This document shows, one piece after another, positions 1 through 5,132 of a DNA stretch of 7,912 nt (position 1 is the first letter of the stretch; each line of letters begins with the position of its first letter). This DNA is from Bdellovibrio sp. Its GTDB lineage: Bacteria > Bdellovibrionota > Bdellovibrionia > Bdellovibrionales > Bdellovibrionaceae. The stretch spans positions 1 through 7,912 of the forward strand of contig JAGIAF010000165.1 of NCBI GenBank assembly GCA_017745015.1. Reading direction: 5' to 3'. The translations under genes were made by a program, and so were the position numbers. The notes beneath the pieces are model-generated. The model was not told the DNA's origin. It saw nothing but the letters and a program-made list of their open reading frames with translations, and did not search any database.

Positions 1-1
1 A

Positions 2-196
2 ACTGTAACTTATGATGTAACAGGCGGCGTTGGCGCGCAGGTGGGCCTGGGGGTTTTTGTTGTTGAAAACTCGGCAATCGAATTTTTGGTAAGATCAGTA
101 GGAGTGAATATGACCGCGAAAGGCACATCTGCGAGTGCCGATTATGGTTATGGCTCCTTGGTGGGATTAAGTGTTGGTTGGAAGCATCTTTTCTAA
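2..196 (+). CDS. Outer-membrane beta-barrel protein, C-terminal end (partial)
   Basis: The window opens inside a reading frame that stays open for 64 codons and stops with TAA at 194-196. The visible residues alternate polar and hydrophobic positions and are rich in Gly, Val, Ser and Tyr, as in antiparallel membrane strands (for example GGVGAQVGLGVFVVE and YGYGSLVGLSVGW). The last residue is Phe, preceded by the strand-like GLSVGWKHLF; a C-terminal aromatic residue is the known recognition signal for the BAM assembly machine. I therefore read this as the end of an outer-membrane barrel of the small porin-like/OmpA-like class. The N-terminus and any signal peptide lie outside the window, so the family cannot be named. 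No good terminator follows directly; the nearest strong one on this strand is at 443-485. Confidence 0.6.
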   Translation, partial: TVTYDVTGGVGAQVGLGVFVVENSAIEFLVRSVGVNMTAKGTSASADYGYGSLVGLSVGWKHLF

Positions 197-301
197 GGTG
201 CCTTCGCAAGTTGTTCTAACAAAACATCTTCCGGAGGATTTAAAGTCCGTTCCGGATTTCAGTCACGAAAACAGTAACACGTCGGAGCTGAACTCCTTAA
301 A

Positions 302-406
302 CTAAAGAAACTCTTTGATTATTTTGATAATGATCAGAATAACTTCGAGAGTTTTCTTAAGAGTTTTTAAAATTCGCCGATAAGAAACCTGGGTGGGTTT
401 TTTCAT
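302..406 (-). CDS. Small cationic Ile/Leu/Lys-rich peptide (34 aa), hypothetical
   Basis: On the minus strand, ATG at 406-404 opens a frame of 34 codons ending in TAG at 304-302. The SD AAAGGAG (complement of 413-419) lies 6 nt before the ATG, which is ideal spacing and the main reason to take the ORF seriously. The peptide starts MKKPTQVSYRR and ends KIIKEFL. It carries seven Lys, two Arg and two Glu (net about +7). From residue 12 on, hydrophobic residues recur every three to four positions (I12/L13, L16, L20, I23/L24, I27, I30, F33/L34), consistent with an amphipathic or membrane-seeking helix. It lies 84 nt downstream of maf on the same strand. I do not recognise a family. Small type I toxins and cationic membrane-active peptides share these general properties, but that is inference. 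The AT-rich stretch could also give a chance ORF. Confidence 0.5.
   Translation of the reverse strand: MKKPTQVSYRRILKTLKKTLEVILIIIKIIKEFL
357..383 (+). promoter_or_regulatory. Candidate sigma-28 (FliA-type) promoter
   Basis: GCCGATAA at 376-383 matches the flagellar sigma-28 -10 octamer at all eight positions. At the standard 11-base spacing, 357-364 reads TTAAGAGT against consensus TAAAGTTT, five of eight matches, so the -35 half is weak. Transcription would begin near 390 and run toward the terminator at 443-485. An exact octamer is expected by chance about once in four windows of this size counting both strands, so the motif alone is not proof; its placement ~100 bases before a strong terminator in a gene-free gap is what makes it worth listing. 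Confidence 0.3.
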
Positions 407-412
407 CGGATG

Positions 413-419
413 CTCCTTT
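413..419 (-). promoter_or_regulatory. Ribosome binding site of the 34-aa ORF
   Basis: Read on the minus strand the site is AAAGGAG, followed by six bases and then ATG at 406. It decides the start of the small peptide. The same bases form one arm of the hairpin at 414-434, so the site could be masked in the minus-strand transcript or covered by a plus-strand antisense RNA. Confidence 0.5.
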
Positions 420-434
420 CGGATACCGGAAGGA
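414..434. other. Hairpin overlapping the small-ORF SD
   Basis: TCCTTTCGG (414-422) and CCGGAAGGA (426-434) form a nine-pair stem with a three-base loop ATA; one pair is G-U on the plus strand and A-C on the minus strand. The stem contains most of the SD of the minus-strand ORF. It is flanked by a direct repeat GGATGCTC (408-415 and 432-439). Confidence 0.45.
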
Positions 435-442
435 TGCTCTAT

Positions 443-485
443 CAAAAGCGGATCTTGCGAAGGCAAAGTCCGCTTTTGCATTTTT
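443..485 (+). terminator. Intrinsic terminator, plus-strand orientation
   Basis: CAAAAGCGGA (443-452) pairs perfectly with TCCGCTTTTG (469-478), and the interior CTTGC/GCAAAG extends the stem with one bulge around the loop GAAG. Two bases later comes TTTTT (481-485). The T-tract lies on the plus-strand side, so this ends rightward transcripts, either the candidate small RNA or read-through from the barrel gene. In the minus direction the hairpin follows the maf stop, but the only T run is inside the stem, so it is a weaker terminator for maf and read-through to the small ORF is conceivable. Confidence 0.65.
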
Positions 486-490
486 AGGGC

Positions 491-1066
491 CTAAAATTTC
501 GTGAGAAGATTTTTGACGGCTTGAACAGGAAGGCCGACGACGTTGTCGAAAGGGCCTTCGATGCGCTCGACGAATTTTCTGCCGAGACCTTGGATGCCGT
601 AGGCGCCGGCTTTATCCATGGGTTCGCCGCTCTCGATATAGGTCCAGATTTCATCATCGGACAGAGTTTTAAAGAAAACTTTCGTAGTCTCAACATGAGA
701 CAGCTCTCGACCACCGGGAGATTCCATCATGCATACGGCAGTTATCACATCATGCACTTTTCCAGACAAAAGTTTTAAAATTCGGAAGGCATCGTCCTTA
801 TCCGCGGGCTTTCCAAGTGGTCCACCGCCGAATATGACCTCGGTATCGGCTGAAATCAGGATAAAATCGCTATTTCCCCTCGACGTTTGGTCGGCAAATC
901 CTGCTCTGGCTTTACGTCTGGCTATATCTAAAATCTGCTCGTTTACATTCAGGTTTTTATCAGGAATTTCCGATACTTTTACTGACGCTACGTCGAATGA
1001 AAAACCAGCTTCCTGAAGAAGTTGTTTTCGGCGCGGAGACTCTGAAGCCAGGATTAATGTTTTCAT
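491..1066 (-). CDS. maf: Maf-family nucleoside triphosphate pyrophosphatase (YhdE type)
   Basis: Maf proteins are cytoplasmic hydrolases that cleave non-canonical or selected NTPs (dTTP/UTP in the YhdE group) to the monophosphate and pyrophosphate; they are linked to nucleotide house-cleaning and to division arrest. The 191-aa product has the family's normal length. Visible motifs: the phosphate-binding LASESPRRK at residues 6-14, SADT at 72-75 with the catalytic Asp74, LGKP at 84-87, DKAGAYGIQG at 151-160 and VGLP at 177-180. The Gln in GIQG and the DKAGAY form point to the YhdE rather than the YceF subgroup. I chose ATG at 1066 because family members begin just before LASxSPRR; the frame is open upstream to 1246, but those residues do not look like Maf and would overlap tadC. 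No clear SD precedes the start. The gene is divergent from tadC, with only 29 bases between the two start codons. Confidence 0.93.
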   Translation of the reverse strand: MKTLILASESPRRKQLLQEAGFSFDVASVKVSEIPDKNLNVNEQILDIARRKARAGFADQTSRGNSDFILISADTEVIFGGGPLGKPADKDDAFRILKLLSGKVHDVITAVCMMESPGGRELSHVETTKVFFKTLSDDEIWTYIESGEPMDKAGAYGIQGLGRKFVERIEGPFDNVVGLPVQAVKNLLTKF

Positions 1067-1095
1067 GAGTCTGACTAAAACACGAAGAGGCCAAA

Positions 1096-2007
1096 ATGGG
1101 AAGTGCAGAATTAATGCTGATTTTGGGTCTGCTGCTCGCGGGAGTGGCGGTCTTCCTATTTGTGAATTCGATCTTTGCAAGCAACGCAGATAAGCAACAA
1201 CTTTCGTGGGCGAACAATGATGAGCCCACGAAATCCAAAAATCCAATCATCAACTTTTCTCGTCCTTTGGTGCATCAATTCACATTGCAACATGCGCTTC
1301 GCATTCGCAGTGAGAGTTATCGCAAGAAGGTGCGCAAGTTCATCATGACCTCGGGTTTGTCGCGAGAGTTGAACGAAGATGAGTTCATTGGTTTGCAGTT
1401 GTTATGGGGCGTGATGTTCCCATGCTTGCTTTTGATTATGAACTTCTCTTTGCAGTTGGGTCTTTCTTGGCCCATGTGCGTGGGTGTGGGTTTGATTGGT
1501 TTCTATTTGCCGCAAATTCACGCCAAAGGGGAAAAGAAGAAACGTGAGTTGTCAGTGCGTGCAGACCTTCCGTTCTTTATTGACCTTTTGGCGTTATCAG
1601 TGGAAGCCGGTCTGGACTTTTTCTCTGCGATTCAAAAGATCGTAGATAAGTCTCAAGGAACAGACAGCGTTCTTGCAGATGAATTTGGGATTGTTTTGAA
1701 AGATATTAAAATCGGTGCTTCGAAAACGCAGGCTTTGAAAGACATGTCAGAGCGTTTGGATATGAACGAGATCACAAGCTTCGTGGCGGTTCTTGTCGAT
1801 GCGGAAGCAACGGGTGCGAGTATTTCGCAAGTTTTGAAGGATCAATCAGAACAAATGCGTTTGGAGCGTTTTGTTCGTGCAGAGAAGGCCGGTGCGAAGG
1901 CGTCTCAGGCGATCTTGATTCCGTTGATGTTATTTATTTTGCCAGCCGTGTTTATCATGGTTTTTGGACCGGTGGCGATTTCATTTATGTATGGATCGAA
2001 ACAATGA
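1096..2007 (+). CDS. tadC: TadC-like inner-membrane platform protein (T2SSF domain)
   Basis: This 303-aa membrane protein has an N-terminal membrane segment (about residues 6-27), a basic cytoplasmic stretch, a hydrophobic pair (about 100-120 and 124-140), a long cytoplasmic domain and a C-terminal segment (about 271-293). The T2SSF signature runs from LPFFIDLLALSVEAGLDF (158-175) to the closing RAEKAGAKAS (261-270) and FILPAVFIMVFGP (280-292), which are typical of TadC rather than TadB or GspF. TadC works with TadB in the inner membrane as the base of Tad/Flp pilus assembly, driven by the TadA ATPase. AGAGG at 1086-1090 is a good SD for the ATG at 1096. It heads the six-gene operon, overlapping the next gene by 4 nt (ATGA). 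No tadA, tadB, secretin or pilin gene is in the window, and the upstream neighbour points away, so this tadC is separated from tadB or belongs to a split locus. Confidence 0.88.
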   Translation: MGSAELMLILGLLLAGVAVFLFVNSIFASNADKQQLSWANNDEPTKSKNPIINFSRPLVHQFTLQHALRIRSESYRKKVRKFIMTSGLSRELNEDEFIGLQLLWGVMFPCLLLIMNFSLQLGLSWPMCVGVGLIGFYLPQIHAKGEKKKRELSVRADLPFFIDLLALSVEAGLDFFSAIQKIVDKSQGTDSVLADEFGIVLKDIKIGASKTQALKDMSERLDMNEITSFVAVLVDAEATGASISQVLKDQSEQMRLERFVRAEKAGAKASQAILIPLMLFILPAVFIMVFGPVAISFMYGSKQ

Positions 2008-2354
2008 TGAAGGTGCTTGAGAACACAACAACTCAATCTAAGCTCATCCCGAATCTGGAAGTTGCAACAACTTTCTGGACTCGGGGCAAGGGCCTATTGG
2101 GGCGCGGATCTTTACCAGAAGATCAAGCGTTGTGGATCTGGCATTGCAACAGCATTCATACATTCTTTATGAAGTTCGCTATTGATTGTGTGTTTGTAGA
2201 TAAGAATTTGAAGGTGAAGGCTATCTATAAAGATGTGAAGCCTTGGAGATTAGTACTTCCAGTGTGGGGAGCCAAATCAGTGATTGAGATGGCTTCAGGA
2301 ACTAGCAGCAAGTTGAAGATCAGCGTGGGAGATCAGCTCAATGTGGGCGCTTAG
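2004..2354 (+). CDS. DUF192 family protein
   Basis: This 116-aa protein shows the DUF192 pattern: ATTFWTRGKGLLGR (21-34), where the family has a conserved R..GLMGR, then SIHTFFMKFAIDCVFVD (50-66), matching the usual FWMKNT..PLDVVFVD core, then VIEMASG (93-99) and a closing GD (109-110). DUF192 is a small beta-rich domain of unknown biochemical function. Many bacterial members carry a signal peptide or lipobox; here the domain starts almost at the N-terminus with no membrane segment, so the protein looks cytoplasmic. The start overlaps the tadC stop (ATGATGA at 2004-2010), so the initiator is the first or the second of two consecutive ATGs (2004 or 2007). Its end overlaps the next gene by 14 nt. 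Coupling between tadC and the FHA genes suggests a part in the Tad/FHA apparatus, but what it does is unknown. Confidence 0.85.
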   Translation: MMKVLENTTTQSKLIPNLEVATTFWTRGKGLLGRGSLPEDQALWIWHCNSIHTFFMKFAIDCVFVDKNLKVKAIYKDVKPWRLVLPVWGAKSVIEMASGTSSKLKISVGDQLNVGA

Positions 2355-3987
2355 AGTATTGTCCGGCCCTCAAGCCGGCAGCATTATCGAGTTAAAGATG
2401 GGACGCAACGTAGTTGGTCGTGCCCCTCATTGTGATATCAAGATCACAAGCCCTGGCGTGTCTAAAGAACATAGCGAAATCACAGTATATAAAGATAAAA
2501 TCGTAGTGACGGACCTTAAATCTAGCAACGGAACTTACTTAAACGGAGTCCGTATGCAAACTGGTTTGATGCGTTTGGGAGACAAACTGGGTATTCACGA
2601 CATTCTTGTCGATGTGATTCCAGCTCCTGAAGTTCGAGCCCAAGCTCCTCGTCAGTCAGCGGCTCCAGCTCCAATGCCATATTATGGCGGAGCCGCTCCG
2701 CAGATGCCTCCGCAATATCAGCAAGGAATGCCAATGCCTCAAGGCATGCCGCAAGCGATGGGTTCTGCGGAGCCAGGTGCTGCGCCAATGGCGGCTCCAG
2801 CTTATCATCCCGGTGGTTTGAAAGCCGTCATGGATCGGGCCCTCGAATATATTGAGCGAGTGGCGTTGCCAGGTGTTTATAAACTTGCGACTTTCGTTGA
2901 ATTTAGAATGGTTCTTTTGGGCTTTGTGGTTCTGTTCATCTTTGTCACGACGTTGTTGTCGATGATTCCGATGATTCAGATCTCAAGAGCCAGTATCATT
3001 AATGAAAGTAAACGTCGTGCGGCTTCGATTGCGAGAACTGTTGCGACGATCAATCAGTCGGCACTTTTGCAGAATAGCTATTCATCGCTAACGACGAATC
3101 AAGCCGAAGCGGAAGATGGTGTGAAACAAGTTCTGATTGTGCAACAGTCAGACGGTATGATTTTGGCTCCAGCTTCTCGTGCAGGTACGACTCCGGACTT
3201 GCCGTTTGTGCATGTCGCTCGTCGTGAAATGCGCCCACAGGCGGTGGAAGTGGATTCATCTACGATTGGTGCAAGTTTCCCAATTGGTCTTTTCGATCCA
3301 AATACGGGTGAGCAAGCGGTGAAAGCCCACGCCATCGTACTTTACGATGTGGGTAGTTTGGCATTTGACGACGGTCGAGCGATCAGTTTGTTTATGCAAA
3401 CTCTGGTGATTGCATCGTTGATTGGTCTTTTAGTGTTCTTCTTTATGTATAAGCTGATCGAGTATCCGATTGTCACTTTGAATGCACAGCTAGATACAGC
3501 GATGCGAGAAAAGAAAGACAACACTGAAGTTGATTTCATGTTCCCGGCGCTGCAAGCCTTGGTCGGCAATATCAACAGTCTCTTGACTCGCTATTTGCAT
3601 GGCGAGGGAGAGCAAGCTGCTGGTGGCGGAGGATTTGTAAATAGAGATGGTGAGGCTGAAAACATCGTGCAGATGATCGGTTTCCCGTCTATAGCGATTG
3701 CTAAAGATGGTCGCGTGATCGCGGGCAGCGCTTCATTTGGTCAGATTGCAAGAGCTGAAATGAATCAAATTGTCGGCAATATGTTCCAAGCGATCCCGGA
3801 TGCAGCTCTTCAGAAGAACCTTGAGCACTTAATGAATAAAACCCGTGAAAACCCACGCGTGATTCATACGGATCAATTGGAGTTTAGCGGTCATCTTTGC
3901 ATCTTAAGTTGTCAGGCAATGGTTTCTTCGACTGGTGAAGTCGATTATTTCGTCATCACAGTGTCGCCTACTGAAGGAGGCGGCTAG
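2341..3987 (+). CDS. FHA-domain transmembrane sensor-like protein (FHA-TM-extracytoplasmic-TM-HAMP/PAS-like)
   Basis: This 548-aa protein starts with an FHA domain (about 1-92), which binds phosphothreonine peptides. Visible motifs are VGRAPHCDI (25-33, with the key Arg27), VSKEHSEI (40-47) and DLKSSNGTYLNG (58-69), the most complete set of the four FHA domains here. A Pro/Ala/Met/Gln linker follows (95-157), then a membrane segment (188-210), about 135 residues likely in the periplasm (211-345) and a second membrane segment (349-370). The region after it (371-425, EYPIVTLNAQLDTAMREKK onward) resembles a HAMP-like coiled region. Residues 440-545 (NIVQMIGFPSIAIAKDGRVI onward) read like a PAS-type domain. 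That is a receptor layout without a histidine kinase, cyclase or methyl-accepting output, so the N-terminal FHA would be the output or docking module. GGGAG at 2327-2331 precedes the ATG. FHA is certain; the sensor, HAMP and PAS labels are inference. Confidence 0.85.
   Translation: MWALRVLSGPQAGSIIELKMGRNVVGRAPHCDIKITSPGVSKEHSEITVYKDKIVVTDLKSSNGTYLNGVRMQTGLMRLGDKLGIHDILVDVIPAPEVRAQAPRQSAAPAPMPYYGGAAPQMPPQYQQGMPMPQGMPQAMGSAEPGAAPMAAPAYHPGGLKAVMDRALEYIERVALPGVYKLATFVEFRMVLLGFVVLFIFVTTLLSMIPMIQISRASIINESKRRAASIARTVATINQSALLQNSYSSLTTNQAEAEDGVKQVLIVQQSDGMILAPASRAGTTPDLPFVHVARREMRPQAVEVDSSTIGASFPIGLFDPNTGEQAVKAHAIVLYDVGSLAFDDGRAISLFMQTLVIASLIGLLVFFFMYKLIEYPIVTLNAQLDTAMREKKDNTEVDFMFPALQALVGNINSLLTRYLHGEGEQAAGGGGFVNRDGEAENIVQMIGFPSIAIAKDGRVIAGSASFGQIARAEMNQIVGNMFQAIPDAALQKNLEHLMNKTRENPRVIHTDQLEFSGHLCILSCQAMVSSTGEVDYFVITVSPTEGGG
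3974..3980 (+). promoter_or_regulatory. Strong RBS that fixes a GTG start
   Basis: AAGGAGG, six bases before GTG at 3987, lies inside the last codons of the previous gene. The stop TAG (3985-3987) and the GTG share one base, so the second FHA gene is translationally coupled and uses GTG rather than a downstream ATG. Confidence 0.85.
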
Positions 3988-5132
3988 TGGGAGCAGCTCC
4001 TAAAGTGAAAGACGCATTGAAGTTCGATATCGAAGTGGTTAAAGGCCCTCATATGGGTATGAAGCTGTCCTTTGCTAAAGGTACAGCGACTATTGGCCGT
4101 GGACCAGAAAACGATATCGTTCTTTCTAATGACCCACGCGTCAGTCGTCAACACGCGGAAATCAAGCAGCGTGGAAACGAGTTTGTGGTCGTCAATTTGA
4201 GTCAGAAAAACTTCATCATGGTCAATGGTGAAAACGTTCAGTCCGAGGGCTTGCAAGCTAACTCGGTGATTCAAATTGGTGACACAGAAATTCGCTTTCT
4301 GGCAGAAGCCCCAGCGGTGGTGCCAACGCCTCCTCCTACACCCGTAGCAGCAGCACCGGCTCCAGTTGCTCCGCCGCCGATTTTAAAACCGATGCCGTCG
4401 CAAGCGGTGACGGCAACGCCACGTTCTCAATCAATGCCAGCGGCCCATGGTGGATTACCTCCGGCGGCTCCGCATATGTCTGTGCCTCCAGCGATGCCGC
4501 AACCTCAAGTAGGTAGTTACGGTGGATTTCCACCTCCACCATCGGGGGCTCATCGTGGGGCTCCAGTTCAAAGTGGTGGCATGCTATCTAATCCACGCAC
4601 GCGCTTCTATGGAATCATCGTGGTTTTGGGATTGGTAGCATGGTTTATCCTTTCACCAAACAAGAATAAGAACGCCAAGGATCCAAATGCGATTCGTACG
4701 TCAGCAATCAGTATGCAAGACGTGGCTGAGGCAGAAAAACGAACGCAAGAGCTGTTGACCGTTAAAAAGGAAAAATACGATTCTGTTCAGTACAGAAGAG
4801 CTCAGGAGAATTTCATCCGTGGCTTCCGTGATTTCCAGCAAGGTCAGTACGCCCGGGCTCGTGAAGCTTTCCAAGTTGTGTTGAATTTGGATCCTGAAAA
4901 TGAATTGGCAAAACGTTATTTCCATCTTTCGAAGATTAAATTCGACGAGTTGGTGAAGTTTAATATGATTCAAGGCAATCGTTATCGCGAGAAAAAGAAC
5001 TGGCGCATGTGTCAGTCTAATTACTCGAATGTTATGACGATGCTGCAAAATCGCAGAGACGATCCAAGTTACAAAGAAGCTAAGCAGTTCTATGAAGAGT
5101 GTTCACTTAATTTGGAAGGAGGACGACTGTAG
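3987..5132 (+). CDS. FHA-domain membrane protein with C-terminal TPR-like repeats
   Basis: This 381-aa protein has an N-terminal FHA domain (about 12-106): IGRGPENDIVL (36-46, Arg38) and RVSRQHAEI (51-59) are canonical, but the usual D-[LI]-x-S-x-NGT stretch reads NLSQKNFIMVNG (70-81), so the peptide-contact loop is altered. A long Pro/Ala linker (108-200) leads to one membrane segment (207-223), followed by a charged stretch and a helical region. Residues 274-318, with NFIRGFRDFQQGQYARAREA and LDPENELA, match a TPR-type helix pair, and a second weaker repeat follows (320-372). With FHA before the segment and no signal peptide, the FHA domain should be cytoplasmic and the TPR part periplasmic. 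GTG start with a strong SD at 3974-3980. The next gene's ATG abuts the TAG, with AAGGAGG at 5116-5122 inside this gene. It pairs in design with the next protein, suggesting duplication. Confidence 0.85.
   Translation: MGAAPKVKDALKFDIEVVKGPHMGMKLSFAKGTATIGRGPENDIVLSNDPRVSRQHAEIKQRGNEFVVVNLSQKNFIMVNGENVQSEGLQANSVIQIGDTEIRFLAEAPAVVPTPPPTPVAAAPAPVAPPPILKPMPSQAVTATPRSQSMPAAHGGLPPAAPHMSVPPAMPQPQVGSYGGFPPPPSGAHRGAPVQSGGMLSNPRTRFYGIIVVLGLVAWFILSPNKNKNAKDPNAIRTSAISMQDVAEAEKRTQELLTVKKEKYDSVQYRRAQENFIRGFRDFQQGQYARAREAFQVVLNLDPENELAKRYFHLSKIKFDELVKFNMIQGNRYREKKNWRMCQSNYSNVMTMLQNRRDDPSYKEAKQFYEECSLNLEGGRL

Larger units (their letters stand above)
199..465. repeat. 12-bp perfect inverted repeat pair (199-210 and 454-465)
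   Basis: TGCCTTCGCAAG at 199-210, three bases after the stop of the barrel gene, is the exact reverse complement of CTTGCGAAGGCA at 454-465, which forms the loop side of the terminator hairpin at 443-478. The match stops at exactly 12 bp on both sides. A perfect 12-mer pair within about 250 bases is unlikely by chance. It could allow RNA-RNA pairing between the barrel-gene 3' UTR and a plus-strand RNA ending at the terminator, or it could be a relic of a duplicated 3' end. Role unknown. Confidence 0.5.
391..485 (+). ncRNA. Candidate small RNA antisense to the small ORF start
   Basis: If the promoter at 357-383 is used, the product is a roughly 95-nt RNA with two hairpins: 414-434, and the intrinsic terminator 443-478 with its T-tract at 481-485. 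No plus-strand coding frame of note lies in it. The first hairpin is fully paired as plus-strand RNA (one G-U), but has an A-C mismatch as minus-strand RNA, which favours the plus-strand reading. Bases 391-419 are exactly complementary to the SD and first five codons of the minus-strand 34-aa ORF, the layout of a type I toxin-antitoxin antisense RNA. The terminator loop can also pair with the barrel-gene 3' UTR at 199-210. All of this is inferred from sequence; the start site is approximate. Confidence 0.3.

Noticed and set aside
308..354. Imperfect inverted repeat AAACTCT...AGAGTTT with inner TTATTTT/AGAATAA arms
   Set aside because: It is AT-rich and lies within the Lys/Ile-rich codons of the small ORF, where such symmetry arises easily; no clean T-tract follows.
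377..409. Hairpin AAACCT-GGGT-GGGTTT followed by T's, looking like a terminator on the plus strand
   Set aside because: The stem is short, its flanking T's are absorbed into a longer imperfect stem, and the same bases are explained by the first codons (Met-Lys-Lys-Pro-Thr) of the minus-strand ORF. The terminator at 443-485 is far stronger.
1075..1095. CTAAA upstream of tadC as a sigma-28 -35 element
   Set aside because: The matching -10 would fall inside the tadC coding sequence and no GCCGATAA-like octamer is there.
1067..1246. Upstream extension of the Maf frame by 60 residues
   Set aside because: The added residues do not match the family, and would overlap the start of tadC; family members start right before LASxSPRR, which fits ATG at 1066.
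2640..2810. Repetitive Pro/Met/Gln codons as a tandem DNA repeat or mobile fragment
   Set aside because: The repetition is at the amino-acid level in a flexible linker, without exact DNA repeat units; similar linkers occur in the next two genes.
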